Shown here: piece after piece, positions 10,874-21,527 of the stretch
Layout: the number at the start of each line of letters is the position of its first letter
How positions within the stretch are numbered: the first letter of the stretch is position 1
Source: CAYMCO01 sp964388955
GTDB lineage: Bacteria; Chloroflexota; Anaerolineae; Anaerolineales; E44-bin32
Direction: 5' to 3'
DNA: 64,000 nt
Assembly: GCA_964388955.1 (NCBI GenBank)
Contig: CAYMCO010000002.1
Coordinates: 124,001-188,000 of the forward strand
Translations under genes and position numbers: made by a program
The notes under the pieces: model-generated
Told to the model about the DNA's origin: nothing
What the model saw: the letters and a program-made list of their open reading frames with translations, nothing else
Databases searched by the model: none

Positions 10874-12229
10874 ATGACGGGGATCTTCGAAGCCTACGAC
10901 ATCCGAGGTTTGGCGCCGAAGCAGGTAAGCCCGCAGATAGCGCGCAAAGTCGGCTACGCCTTCGCCCAGTACCTGGGTAAAGGCCACATTGTGGTCGGCC
11001 GAGATATGCGCGAGACATCAGGCGCACTGGCGGAGGCGTTCGAGGCCGGGGCGATGGACTTTGGAACTCGGGTTTCCGATATCGGCATGTCGACCACCCC
11101 CATGCTGTATTACGCGATCATTGACCGGGATTTCGATGGGGGTGCGATGATCACGGCCTCCCATCTGCCGAAGCAGTACAACGGCATCAAGCTGTGCCGG
11201 GAAAAAGCCGTCCCGCTCAGCGGGGACGATGGTCTGCCGGAGGTGGAAGTGCTGACCCGGAACACCGGCCGCTTTCCCAGCGAAGGCGGGAAGGCCGCCA
11301 AGCTTGAGTTCTTGGATCGCTACATCCAGGAGTTGTCCCATTTCATCTCCGGTGAGGAGACGCTGAAAGTCGTTGTCGACGCGGGGAATGGCATGGGGGG
11401 GCTGGACACCCCTCACCTAATCCCGGAGTTCAAGACCTGTGAGTTCATCACCATGTATATGCAGCCGGATGGAGAGTTTCCTCATCATATCCCGAACCCT
11501 GCCATCCCCTCCACCACGGAGGCGCTCCAGCGGCGGGTGCGGAAGGAAGGGGCGAATCTGGGGATCGCCTTCGACGGGGACGGCGACCGCTGCGGGTTTG
11601 TGGATGAGAACGGAGAGCGAATTCCCTCGGATCTGATCATCGCCGTCCTGGCGGAGTATTTCCTGGCCCGGGAGCCGGGCGCCACGATTCTCTATGATCT
11701 CCGATCGAGCCGGGCCGTGCCGGAGCGCATTCGCGAACTCGGCGGTCAGGCGCTGAAAACGCGCGTCGGCCATTCCTTCATCAAGGAAAAGATGCGCAAG
11801 GTCTCCGCCCTCTTCGCCGGAGAGCTGTCAGGGCACTACTACTTTCAAGACATGGGATATATCGATTGCGGAATACTGGCGATGATCAGCATGCTCAACT
11901 TGCTGGGCCAGAAGAAGGTCCCTTTGAGCGAGTTGGTCAAACCCCTCAAGAAATACGCCCGTTCAGGGGAACTCAACTTCTCCATCGACAACCCGGACGG
12001 ACTCTTTGAGGCCCTGGAAAAGGCGTTTAAGGATGGCGATCAGGACCATCTGGACGGGCTGACGGTCGAGTATGCAGATTGGTGGTTCAATCTGCGCAGA
12101 TCCCACACAGAGCCGGTGGTCCGGTTGGTGATCGAGGCGCAGGACGAGGGCTCACTCGAGAAGCATAAGGCGAACTTGACGGGAATCATCTCGGACGAGG
12201 GTGGGGAGGCGCAATCCACCGATGGATAG
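10874..12229 (+). CDS. manB: phosphomannomutase / phosphoglucomutase
   Basis: A 451-residue alpha-D-phosphohexomutase. The phosphoserine loop is MITASHLPKQYNGIK (Ser96), the magnesium loop AFDGDGDRCGFVDENG (about 232-247), and the C-terminal phosphate-binding domain carries RRSHTEPVVR. In the first loop, leucine replaces the usual asparagine (TASHNP). The enzyme interconverts the 1- and 6-phosphates of glucose or mannose, supplying sugar nucleotides. Its gene end overlaps the start of the giant beta-glucan synthase gene by 8 bases, which suggests that the mutase feeds UDP-glucose synthesis for that enzyme (inference). ATG at 10874 follows AATAGGAGAAAC. Confidence 0.93.
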   Translation: MTGIFEAYDIRGLAPKQVSPQIARKVGYAFAQYLGKGHIVVGRDMRETSGALAEAFEAGAMDFGTRVSDIGMSTTPMLYYAIIDRDFDGGAMITASHLPKQYNGIKLCREKAVPLSGDDGLPEVEVLTRNTGRFPSEGGKAAKLEFLDRYIQELSHFISGEETLKVVVDAGNGMGGLDTPHLIPEFKTCEFITMYMQPDGEFPHHIPNPAIPSTTEALQRRVRKEGANLGIAFDGDGDRCGFVDENGERIPSDLIIAVLAEYFLAREPGATILYDLRSSRAVPERIRELGGQALKTRVGHSFIKEKMRKVSALFAGELSGHYYFQDMGYIDCGILAMISMLNLLGQKKVPLSELVKPLKKYARSGELNFSIDNPDGLFEALEKAFKDGDQDHLDGLTVEYADWWFNLRRSHTEPVVRLVIEAQDEGSLEKHKANLTGIISDEGGEAQSTDG

Positions 12230-15200
12230 TCTCGGGCTGCTGATATCCTTCTTCTCGGATGAAGGGGAGGCCGAGTCGGCTTTCCGCGAGTTGATCGCCC
12301 AGGGTTTTCACCGCGTGGCGCTGCTGCATAAAGAAGAAGGGGGCCACCTCAACATCCGGGAGCGGGTGTGGCCGCGCCGGTTGGCGGGAATCCTCCTGGG
12401 CGCGTTGGGCGCCGGCTTGCTTGCCTGGGGGATTCCCCGCCTGATGGCGGGCATTTCGCTCGCAGGTTCCCAGCAGTTTTACCGGCCGGCGGCCCTCATC
12501 GGCGCTTCTGCCGGGGGGTTCCTGGGGTGGTGGTTGGCGCGCCTCTCAGAAAAACGAATAGACCAGAGCCTCCTGGCTCGGCACTCCGGATGGATCCTGC
12601 CAGGGGAGGACGTGATATACCTGCAGGAGCCTCCGGACGAGATGGGGCGCGCAGTCGCAGTACTGCGCGAGAGCGGGGAAACCCAGCCTGCGATCTTTCC
12701 CGTACATCCCGACCGCGGCTTCCGCGTCCGGCCCCGCTTGGCCGGCGATGGGCCGCGCCCGGAAGGTGAGCTCCGGGAGCGCGCCGCCTCCCTGGCGAGG
12801 CGGCAGTCGGAAATTTCCCAGCGGGGAGGGGCGCCCGATCTCGTCGCGAGCCTGAAAGAGGTCTCCGCGATGCTTTCGCAGGTGCGGAAGGATTTCGCCC
12901 AGGCGGAACGCCTGGAGCAAAACGTCTCCGTGTCGGCGGAATGGATCCTCGACAACACATACATCGTGGAAGGGCACATTCAGGAGGTGCAGCGCAACCT
13001 CTCCCAGGATTTCTACAGTGACCTGCCGATCCTCGAAAGCGGGGACTATCAGAACCTGCCGCGCGCCTACGCCCTGGCGAAGGAAATGGTCTTGCTGACC
13101 GATGGCCGCCTGGATCGGGATACGATCCGGGGCTTCCTCGAAGACTATCAGGAAGTGCAGGTGCTCGATACTGTGGAACTGTGGGCCCTGCCGTTGATGC
13201 TGCGCATCGCGCTCATCGAGCGCCTGCGCGGCCTGGTCGAGCAGGTGAGCGTGCGGATGCGCGAGCATGAACAGGCGGATTTCTGGGCCAATCGCCTGTT
13301 GATGACCACCCGCTACGACCCAAACGAACTCTTCACCACGATGGCCAGCTTCGCCGAGGAATACCCGCAGCCGGACGGCTATTTCGCGGCTCAGATCATT
13401 GGCCATCTCTATGACGAGGAGGCCTCCCTGGTGCCGGTCCAGGATTGGCTGGAGCGGAGCCTGGACAGCAAAATGCGCCAGATCATCCTGAAAGAGCAAT
13501 CCCAGCAAGCCGCAGGGCAAGTCTCTATTGGGAACGCCATAACCACCCTGCGGGAGCTGGCGCTGCTGGATTGGCGCAGCATGTTTGAGGGCCTGAGCGC
13601 GGTGGAAGCGGCGCTGAGCAAAGATCCCAGCGGCGTCTACGCCGGAATGGATTTTGACACGCGGGACCGGTACCGGCGCTTTGTGGAGTTGGTGGCCAGG
13701 CGGGGGGAGGCGAGCGAGGTGGACGTCGCAAACGCCGCCGTCCAGCTTGCGCGCCAAGAGCCCGAAGACCTGCGGAGGGGCCACGTCGGCTATTACCTGA
13801 TCGACGAGGGGAGAAAGGAACTGCTGGCCGCCTGTGATGCGCGCCTGGATTTCAAGGGCCGAGTGATAGATGGGATCCGGAAGTACCACACCGTCTTCTA
13901 TATCTCCGCCATTGGAATCAGCACGGTTCTCATCGTGGGCATCTTCCTCACGGCGGCGCTTCTGGACCTATCCGGCCCAAACCTAGCTCTCTTCTTGGCG
14001 GCCGTATTGGGATTGCTGCCGGCCAGCCAGTTGGCCGGATACGTAGTCAACTTCCTTGTCACACGGTTGGTCCCACCGTGGGTGCTCCCGAAGCGCTCCT
14101 TTGAGGCGGAAGGCATCCCCACAGAGTTCCGCACCCTGGTCGTGGTGCCCATAATGCTCGATGATGAGGACACAGCCCGGTGGGAGGTCGAGAAGCTTGA
14201 AATCCGCTACCTGGCGAATCCGGAACAGAATCTGCTCTTTGGCTTGTTCAGCGATTTTGTGGATTCCGAGAAGCCGCATGAGGCGCGGGATGAGCGCCTG
14301 TTGAAAGTCGCTGCGGAGGGAATCCAGAGGCTCAATGAGCGCTACGGAGGGGATCGTTTCTTCCTTTTCCACCGCGAAAGGGTTTGGAGCGAAACGCAGG
14401 GGAAGTACATCGGCTGGGAGCGCAAGCGGGGCAAGCTGATGGAACTGAACAGCTACTTGGTGAACAAGACAGCCCGCGGCGGTGAGGGGATACTCCACGT
14501 GGGGGACCCCGGGCTGCTGGATGAAGTGCGCTACGTGATCACCCTGGATTCGGACACCCAACTGCCGAAGGACTCCGCCCGCCGGCTGGTGGAAACTCTG
14601 GCGCATCCGTTGAACCAGCCGCAGTATGACGGAGAGGGGATTCTGCGCCGCGGCTACACCGTGATCCAGCCCAGAGTCACAACTTCGCTGCCCAGCGCCA
14701 CGGCGACACCCTTCAGCCGGCTGTTCAACGACCCGGTGGGGACGGATCCGTATACCAAGGCGGTCTCGGACGTGTATCAAGACGTTGCAGGGGAGGGCTC
14801 ATTCATCGGCAAGGGGATCTATGATTTCCAGGCCTTCAACGGCATCCTGGCTGGCCGGTTTCCGGAGGAGACCCTGCTCAGTCACGATCTGCTGGAAGGG
14901 GCGCACGTGCGCGTTGGCCTGGCCAGTGACATCGAGCTTTTTGACGAGTTCCCGCCCGACTACTTGGCCTATGCTCGGCGACAACACAGATGGATTCGCG
15001 GCGATTGGCAGATCGCCGATTGGATTACCCCCTGGGTACCGGGCCACGAGGGCCATCGGGTGGCGAATCCATTGAACCTCTTCGATCGATGGAAGATATT
15101 CGACAACCTGCGCCGCAGCCTCGTGTCGGCGGGGACCATCGCGATGCTGTTGGTCGCCTGGATCCATTCCGTCGGTTTGGGCGTCGCCGCCTCGGCCCTG

Positions 15201-18200
15201 ACAGGGCTTGTGATCTTTTTCAATCCGCTGGTGCAGCCCTTCACTTGGCCGGCCTCGCTCGCCGGTGGGCTGGGATCGTCTTGGGAGGAATTCCGCCACC
15301 GGGTGATCCGAGCGGTGGTGGAGGTTGCGCTGCTCCCCCATAGGGCGGCGATCGACCTGGATGCCATCCTACTGGTTTGGTACCGCCGGTTGATCAGCCG
15401 AAAGCGGCTGCTGGAATGGACGACGGCGCGCGTCTCTCTCAGACAATCGGAGACGGAGAAGAGGTCATTCGAGTTTCAAATGGGAGCTGGTTCCCTGTTC
15501 GCGCTGGCCGTAGGCCTGTATCTGCTCTTGGCCATGCCCGGGAGTTTGAAAGTCGCCGCCGCCTTCTTGCTCCTCTGGTTCGCCAACCCGGTGATCGGCT
15601 GGTGGCTGAACTCGACCGGAGGCCGGCCATCGAGGGCGGCCAGCCTCCCCCCGCGCGATCGAGGAATGCTGCGCTCCCTGGCCCGCAGGACGTGGCGCTT
15701 TTTTGATGATTTTGTGGGACCCGAGACCAACTGGCTGCCGCCGGACAATTACCAGATGTCCCACAAGGATCGATTGGCGGACCGCACCAGCCCGACAAAC
15801 ATCGGGCTGTGGCTGGCGAGCAGCTTGGCGGCCCACGACTTTGGCTACCTTACGGTTGAGGCGCTGATCGACTGGCTGACCAAGACCATGGGCACGCTGG
15901 AGAAGATGGAGCGCTATGAGGGGCATCTGCTGAATTGGTACAGGCTCGACGATTTGCAGCCCTTGGAACCGCGCTTTGTCTCGACGGTGGACAGCGGCAA
16001 TCTGCTGGCGAGCCTGTGGACCGTCGGACAGGGGATGCAATCCTGCGCACAGGAGCCGCTGCTCGACAGGCGACCCTTCGATGCCTTGCAGGATATCCTG
16101 CGCATTATCGGCGATCTGCCCGCGGGGGAGCTCGAGGCGGAGGGTGTCGAGGGCCTATTGGTCACGCTGAAGCGGCTCTCTGCCCAACCGACCGGGGATC
16201 TGGTGGACTGGATCGGCGCCCTGCGTGGGATGACCGGCCCAGCGGCAGAGTTGGTCGAGGTCTTGGAGCGGAAGGGCGCCGAGTCGGGTGAATTGCATTA
16301 CTGGTCCAGCCAGCTCCATGGCACCCTGTCGGCCTGGCTGGGGGTCGTAGACCGGTATCTCTCCTGGCTGCCGCCGTCATCTCAACCTTCGGCGCAACCG
16401 GAAGGGCCCCCTCGCCCCTCGGCGCCAGCAAGGAGTCTCGCACCGATCAGCCTCCAATCCCTGGCGACAGGGGACATCGGCTGGCTGCGGGAGCGGTTGC
16501 CCCGGGAGTTCCGGGGGATTGGCGGTTCGGGGGTGGAAGCGGGAATCCCTGGAGAGATGCTTGACTCATTCCGATCCGCACAGGAGAACGCCCGTCAGAC
16601 CTTGCAGAAGATAAATCTGGTTCGGGAGAGCTGCCGCAGGCAGGCTGGCCTGTGCAACATGCGCTTCCTGTACGATGATGATCGCAGGCTGTTCTCGGTG
16701 GGGTACAACGTCAGCCAGCAGCGACTCGACACATCCTTCTACGACCTGCTGGCCAGCGAAGCGCGCCTGGCAAGCTATGTGGCCGTGGCCCGTGGTGATG
16801 CCCCCACGGAGCACTGGTTGGCTCTCAATCGGCCTTATCGCTCCATCGGGCGGCATCGGGCGCTGTTGAGCTGGACCGGCACGATGTTCGAATACCTGAT
16901 GCCCGCCCTCTTCCAGGAGGCCTATCCCAACTCCCTGCTCGACCAGGGGATGCGCGCTGCGGTCGAACTGCAGCAGGAGTATGGGCGCCGAAATGGCGTG
17001 CCCTGGGGGATCTCCGAGTCGGCTTTTGGAGACCTCGATCCCGACAAGAGCTATATGTACCAGGCATTCGGAGTGCCGGAATTGGGGTTGAAGCGGGGGC
17101 TGGAGGAGCGCCTGGTGGTCGCCCCGTATGCCTCCGTGATGGCGCTCATGACGGATCCGCGAGGCGCGGCGCTGAATATCCACCGCCTCTCGGACCTGGG
17201 GATGGCACACCGCTATGGCCTGTATGAGGCCATCGATTTCAGCCGCCAACCCCGGGAGGGCGGCGCACCGGGGGTGATCGTTCATAGTGTGATGGCCCAC
17301 CACCAAGGCATGAGTATGCTGGCGCTGGACAACTGCCTTAACGACGGACGCAACCGCCGGCGCTTTCACGCCGACGTGCGCGTGAAGTCAGCGGAGCCGC
17401 TGCTCTACGAACGCATCCCCGTCTCGCCGCAGCTCTACCACATCGAGGCCCGCGGCAAGGCGCCCGCCGTGCCCGCCGCCGTGGAAATCGCCCCCTCGGA
17501 GAGCCGATTCGACACTCCGAACACCACCATTCCCCAGGTACATATCCTATCAAACGGTCGATACTGCCTGATGGTGACCAACGCCGGCGGCGGCTACAGC
17601 CGTTGGGGCGAGTTCGACATCACCCGCTGGCGGGAGGACACCACCCGCGATCACTGGGGCACCTTCTGCTATCTGCGGGATACGGCATCTGATCATCTTT
17701 GGTCAGCGACCTATCATCCAATCGGGGGTGATGCAGCGGATTTCGAAGTGCGGTTCCCCTTGGATAGAGCGGTGTTTCACCGGTTGGACGAAGGCATAGA
17801 GACCACTACCGAGGTCACACTATCCCCGGAGGATGATGTCGAGCTGCGGCAGATCACACTGCGCAATCTCTCCTCCAAGGCCAGGGAGCTGGAGATCACC
17901 AGCTACCAGGAGCTCGCCTTGGGTCCAGAGGGCGCCGATCGCCAGCACCCCGCGTTCAACAAGATGTTTGTCGAGACCGAAGCTGTGGCGGAGCACAGCG
18001 CGCTGTTGGCGCACCGCAGGCCGCGGGATTCCGAAGATCCGACGATATTCGCCGGTCACATGCTGGTGTTCGACAACCAATCCACCATTCGAATGCAGTA
18101 CGAGACCGACCGCAGGGAGTTTATCGGCCGCGGCCGCAGCACATCTGATCCTCAGGCGATCCACAGGCCGCTGACCGGCTCTGAGGGGTTTGTGCTGGAT

Positions 18201-21200
18201 CCGATCTTCAGCTTGCGCCGCCTGGTCACTCTCCGCCCAGGCCACGAGATCCGCTGCACAATCGTAACCGCAGCCGCCGAGACTCGCGATGAGATCATGA
18301 CCCTGCTGGCGAAGTTCAAGCATTATCCATCCATCGAGCGCGCCTTCGAATTGGCTTCGGCAAACGCGCGCTTGGAGCTGCGGATGATCCGCATTCAGCC
18401 GGACCAGGCGCGCCGCTTCCGCCATCTGGCCGGCTTCATGATCTACCCCAACAATCTGCTCAGGCCCCCCTCGGAGCGCCTTGGCGATAACAAGCTGGCC
18501 CAGCCCGCTCTATGGGCCTACGGGATATCGGGGGACCTTCCGATTGCTGCGGTGACGATTGGGCAAGAGCGCGATATCACTCTGGTGCGCCAGATGTTGC
18601 AGGCGCATACCTACTGGCGCAAGCACGGCTTCAAGGCTGATCTGTTGATTCTGAACGAGCAGGTCGGGGGCTATGAACAGCCCCTGCATGACCGCCTGGT
18701 GCAGATGGCTCAGGCGCATTCCGAATACACGGGTGTGGATCAGCCGGGCGGGGTTTTCGTGCGCACCACGGATCAAATGGATGAGGCCGATCTCACCTTG
18801 CTGCTCAGCGTCGCACGCGTTTCACTGATCGCCGCCCGAGGGTCCTTGGCGCAGCAGTTGAGCAGTGCCGAGGAACTCATTGAGCTGCCGGAGAAGCTCG
18901 AGCGGCAGCGCGTGGTTGAAGAACCCAGCGCCCAGCTTCCGTACGTCGAGCTGGAGAACCCCAATGGAATCGGTGGTTTTGCGGATGAGGGGCGCGAGTA
19001 CGTCATCCAAATCGATGAACAAGTCAAACCGCCTGCGCCCTGGATCAATGTGATGGCAAACCCCAGCTTCGGCAGCCTGGTCAGCGAGTCCGGCTCCGGC
19101 TTCTCCTGGTATGGGAACAGCCAGCGCAACCGGCTGACGGAATGGTCGAACGATCCGGTCGTTGATCCGCCGTCGGAGGCGATCTACGTCCGGGACGAAG
19201 AAAGCGGCCAGTTCTGGTGCCTGACATCTGCTCCCCGGGCGGATGGAGGTTCCTATCGAGCCCGGCACGGGCGAGGCTACTCCATTTTCGAACATAATAG
19301 CCACGGCATCGAGGGGGCCATGACCGTCTTCGTGCCCATGGATCAGGAGGGCGGGGATCCATTGCGGGTGACCAAGCTCTGGCTGCGCAATGACAGCTCC
19401 GAAACTCGGCGCCTGACGGTCACGTTGTATGTGGAGTGGACTCTCGGCGAGGACCGCGGCCGATCTCAAATGCATGTGCTCACGGATTGGGATCCGGATC
19501 TGGGAGCCCTCACCGCCCGCAACCACTATCAACCCGACTTCGGCAGTCTTCTTGCTTTCATCGCCATGACTCCTCGGCCGGAAGATTTCACGGGAGATCG
19601 GACAGTGTTTATCGGGCGAAACGGAGAGATGGCCAATCCGGCCGCCATGTCGCGTCTGGGGCTGTCGAAGCGAACGGGGGCGGGCCTCGATCCTTGTGGG
19701 GCTCTGCGCGTCTCCTTGGAGTTGAAGCCGGGCAGGGAGACCCAAGTGGTCTGCCTGCTGGGTGAGGCGGGATCCCAATCGGAGCTCAGCGCCTTGATTG
19801 AGAAATACCGGCGGGAGGGGGCCGTGGAACGGGCGCTGGAGGCCACAAGAGAGTGGTGGGAGTCGCTGTTGGGCGCGATCCGGGTGCAGGTCCCGGTCCG
19901 CTCCGTCAACCTGCTGCTGAACAACTGGCTGTTGTACCAAGATGTGAGCTGTCGGCTCTGGGGGCGCTCAGCCTTCTACCAATCGGGCGGGGCATATGGC
20001 TTCCGGGATCAACTGCAGGACGTGTCGGCGCTGCTCTACACTGCTCCCGAGCTGACGAGGGAGCATATTCTCAGAGCGGCCGGCCGGCAGTTCCCGGAGG
20101 GGGATGTGCAGCACTGGTGGCATCCTCCAACCGGGGCGGGCGTGCGCACACGCATCACAGACGATCCGCTGTGGCTTCCCTATGCGGTGAGCCAGTATGT
20201 GCGGGTGACCGGCGACGACGCAATCTTGAAGGAGGAAATCCCTTTCCTCAAGGGAGAGGATTTGGAACCCGACCAGCACGAGCGGTATTTCGTTCCCGAA
20301 GTCTCGGAGGATCGCGCAGCACTGTATGAACACTGCCGCCGGGCGCTTGAGCATGGGGCGACGAGCGGCCCTCACGGCTTGCCATTGATGGGGGACGGCG
20401 ATTGGGATGATGGCCTGAATCATGTCGGCGCCGAAGGCAAAGGTGAGTCTCTGTGGCTGGCGTGGTTCCTGGCGGACGTCTTGGATCGATTTGCCGAACT
20501 GGCGGAGGCGTACGGTCCAGACGAAGACGCAGAGTCATACCGAGAGCGGGCGAGGGATCTGCGGCTGGCCGTTGAGCGCGCTGGCTGGGACGGGCGCTGG
20601 TACCTGCGCGCCTTCACCGATGACGGCTCGACCCTCGGCTCCCAGGAAAATGAGCAGGGCCGCATATTCTCCCTCCCCCAATCGTGGGCCACAATCGCCG
20701 GGGCGGAGGATGATGCGCATGCGGCGCAGGCCATCGAGTCGGCGTGGCAGGAGCTGATTCGGACGGATGCCCACCTTGCCCTGCTCTTCGCTCCGCCTTT
20801 CGATCAATCCGGGTTGAACCCGGGGTACATCCAGGGCTACCCGCCGGGTGTTCGGGAGAACGGTGGCCAGTACACCCACGGCGCCCTGTGGCTTGCGATG
20901 GCCCTGGCGAGGCGCAGAGACGGAGACCGGGCCGCACAGCTCCTGACCATGCTCAATCCGCTGGAGCACACTGCCGATTTCGAGGCCGTGGCTCGGTATA
21001 GAGTTGAGCCCTACGCCGTGTCAGCGGACATCTACAGCCTGGAGGGGAAGGTCGGCCAGGGAGGCTGGACGTGGTATACGGGCTCCGCGGGCTGGATGTA
21101 TCGGATTTGGATCGAAGAGGTGCTGGGGCTCAAGCTGAGGGGCGACAGGCTGACCTTGGATCCGGTGATCCCATCCCGCTGGGATGGATACCGCCTCTCT

Positions 21201-21392
21201 CTGCGCCATGGGGAGGCGGTCTACGAGATCGACGTGCGAAACCCGGATGCCGCGGGGCGGGGCATTAGGTGGATCGCATTGGACGGGAGCCGGTTGGAAT
21301 CGCCGGAGGTCTCCCTCGAAACGGGCCCCGTCAAGCACAAGATCCAGGTGAGGATGGGAAAGCCCGAAGAACGGAGCGAGGCCATCCAGTAG
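12222..21392 (+). CDS. ndvB: cyclic beta-1,2-glucan synthase-like giant protein (NdvB/ChvB type)
   Basis: A protein of 3056 residues. Residues 1-150 form an extra N-terminal unit with a stress-protein-like start (LGLLISFFSDEGEAESAF) and two hydrophobic helices. Membrane helices follow at about 555-620. The GT84-type glycosyltransferase domain carries ITLDSDTQLPKDSA (about 773) and RRQHRWIRGDW (about 920), then further helices to about 1130. The glycoamylase-like domain carries WGISESAFGD (about 1600). The last part is a GH94 phosphorylase-type region, with GRSAFYQSGGAYGFRDQLQD (about 2585) and the general-acid segment GDGDWDDGLN (about 2724). The family polymerises glucose from UDP-glucose and trims and cyclises beta-1,2-glucan, used in osmotic adaptation and surface interactions. 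Start ATG 12222 overlaps the mutase stop; GTG 12201 is an alternative. Product linkage is family inference. Confidence 0.9.
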   Translation: MDSLGLLISFFSDEGEAESAFRELIAQGFHRVALLHKEEGGHLNIRERVWPRRLAGILLGALGAGLLAWGIPRLMAGISLAGSQQFYRPAALIGASAGGFLGWWLARLSEKRIDQSLLARHSGWILPGEDVIYLQEPPDEMGRAVAVLRESGETQPAIFPVHPDRGFRVRPRLAGDGPRPEGELRERAASLARRQSEISQRGGAPDLVASLKEVSAMLSQVRKDFAQAERLEQNVSVSAEWILDNTYIVEGHIQEVQRNLSQDFYSDLPILESGDYQNLPRAYALAKEMVLLTDGRLDRDTIRGFLEDYQEVQVLDTVELWALPLMLRIALIERLRGLVEQVSVRMREHEQADFWANRLLMTTRYDPNELFTTMASFAEEYPQPDGYFAAQIIGHLYDEEASLVPVQDWLERSLDSKMRQIILKEQSQQAAGQVSIGNAITTLRELALLDWRSMFEGLSAVEAALSKDPSGVYAGMDFDTRDRYRRFVELVARRGEASEVDVANAAVQLARQEPEDLRRGHVGYYLIDEGRKELLAACDARLDFKGRVIDGIRKYHTVFYISAIGISTVLIVGIFLTAALLDLSGPNLALFLAAVLGLLPASQLAGYVVNFLVTRLVPPWVLPKRSFEAEGIPTEFRTLVVVPIMLDDEDTARWEVEKLEIRYLANPEQNLLFGLFSDFVDSEKPHEARDERLLKVAAEGIQRLNERYGGDRFFLFHRERVWSETQGKYIGWERKRGKLMELNSYLVNKTARGGEGILHVGDPGLLDEVRYVITLDSDTQLPKDSARRLVETLAHPLNQPQYDGEGILRRGYTVIQPRVTTSLPSATATPFSRLFNDPVGTDPYTKAVSDVYQDVAGEGSFIGKGIYDFQAFNGILAGRFPEETLLSHDLLEGAHVRVGLASDIELFDEFPPDYLAYARRQHRWIRGDWQIADWITPWVPGHEGHRVANPLNLFDRWKIFDNLRRSLVSAGTIAMLLVAWIHSVGLGVAASALTGLVIFFNPLVQPFTWPASLAGGLGSSWEEFRHRVIRAVVEVALLPHRAAIDLDAILLVWYRRLISRKRLLEWTTARVSLRQSETEKRSFEFQMGAGSLFALAVGLYLLLAMPGSLKVAAAFLLLWFANPVIGWWLNSTGGRPSRAASLPPRDRGMLRSLARRTWRFFDDFVGPETNWLPPDNYQMSHKDRLADRTSPTNIGLWLASSLAAHDFGYLTVEALIDWLTKTMGTLEKMERYEGHLLNWYRLDDLQPLEPRFVSTVDSGNLLASLWTVGQGMQSCAQEPLLDRRPFDALQDILRIIGDLPAGELEAEGVEGLLVTLKRLSAQPTGDLVDWIGALRGMTGPAAELVEVLERKGAESGELHYWSSQLHGTLSAWLGVVDRYLSWLPPSSQPSAQPEGPPRPSAPARSLAPISLQSLATGDIGWLRERLPREFRGIGGSGVEAGIPGEMLDSFRSAQENARQTLQKINLVRESCRRQAGLCNMRFLYDDDRRLFSVGYNVSQQRLDTSFYDLLASEARLASYVAVARGDAPTEHWLALNRPYRSIGRHRALLSWTGTMFEYLMPALFQEAYPNSLLDQGMRAAVELQQEYGRRNGVPWGISESAFGDLDPDKSYMYQAFGVPELGLKRGLEERLVVAPYASVMALMTDPRGAALNIHRLSDLGMAHRYGLYEAIDFSRQPREGGAPGVIVHSVMAHHQGMSMLALDNCLNDGRNRRRFHADVRVKSAEPLLYERIPVSPQLYHIEARGKAPAVPAAVEIAPSESRFDTPNTTIPQVHILSNGRYCLMVTNAGGGYSRWGEFDITRWREDTTRDHWGTFCYLRDTASDHLWSATYHPIGGDAADFEVRFPLDRAVFHRLDEGIETTTEVTLSPEDDVELRQITLRNLSSKARELEITSYQELALGPEGADRQHPAFNKMFVETEAVAEHSALLAHRRPRDSEDPTIFAGHMLVFDNQSTIRMQYETDRREFIGRGRSTSDPQAIHRPLTGSEGFVLDPIFSLRRLVTLRPGHEIRCTIVTAAAETRDEIMTLLAKFKHYPSIERAFELASANARLELRMIRIQPDQARRFRHLAGFMIYPNNLLRPPSERLGDNKLAQPALWAYGISGDLPIAAVTIGQERDITLVRQMLQAHTYWRKHGFKADLLILNEQVGGYEQPLHDRLVQMAQAHSEYTGVDQPGGVFVRTTDQMDEADLTLLLSVARVSLIAARGSLAQQLSSAEELIELPEKLERQRVVEEPSAQLPYVELENPNGIGGFADEGREYVIQIDEQVKPPAPWINVMANPSFGSLVSESGSGFSWYGNSQRNRLTEWSNDPVVDPPSEAIYVRDEESGQFWCLTSAPRADGGSYRARHGRGYSIFEHNSHGIEGAMTVFVPMDQEGGDPLRVTKLWLRNDSSETRRLTVTLYVEWTLGEDRGRSQMHVLTDWDPDLGALTARNHYQPDFGSLLAFIAMTPRPEDFTGDRTVFIGRNGEMANPAAMSRLGLSKRTGAGLDPCGALRVSLELKPGRETQVVCLLGEAGSQSELSALIEKYRREGAVERALEATREWWESLLGAIRVQVPVRSVNLLLNNWLLYQDVSCRLWGRSAFYQSGGAYGFRDQLQDVSALLYTAPELTREHILRAAGRQFPEGDVQHWWHPPTGAGVRTRITDDPLWLPYAVSQYVRVTGDDAILKEEIPFLKGEDLEPDQHERYFVPEVSEDRAALYEHCRRALEHGATSGPHGLPLMGDGDWDDGLNHVGAEGKGESLWLAWFLADVLDRFAELAEAYGPDEDAESYRERARDLRLAVERAGWDGRWYLRAFTDDGSTLGSQENEQGRIFSLPQSWATIAGAEDDAHAAQAIESAWQELIRTDAHLALLFAPPFDQSGLNPGYIQGYPPGVRENGGQYTHGALWLAMALARRRDGDRAAQLLTMLNPLEHTADFEAVARYRVEPYAVSADIYSLEGKVGQGGWTWYTGSAGWMYRIWIEEVLGLKLRGDRLTLDPVIPSRWDGYRLSLRHGEAVYEIDVRNPDAAGRGIRWIALDGSRLESPEVSLETGPVKHKIQVRMGKPEERSEAIQ

Positions 21393-21414
21393 TGCGCCCT
21401 CCCCTATTTGGGCC

Positions 21415-21479
21415 TTAAGCTCTTCATAAGAAAGCGAACATGTGAACTTAAGGACAAGCCAGGGGGAGGGGATTATGGT
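21415..21479 (+). promoter_or_regulatory. 11-bp phased operator and promoter of the cupredoxin gene
   Basis: TTAAGC (21415), ATAAGA (21426), a weak AACATG (21437) and TTAAGG (21448) start at 11-bp steps. TATGGT (21474-21479) lies 20 bp after the last hexamer, at the spacing seen at the other sites. The cupredoxin ATG is 49 bases beyond this -10 box. The site lies 23 bases after the glucan synthase stop and gives the small lipoprotein its own promoter. Confidence 0.6.
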
Positions 21480-21527
21480 TGTATCGGTAAGTACGGCATA
21501 GCGCCACGTGTCAGGAGGAACCGATAT

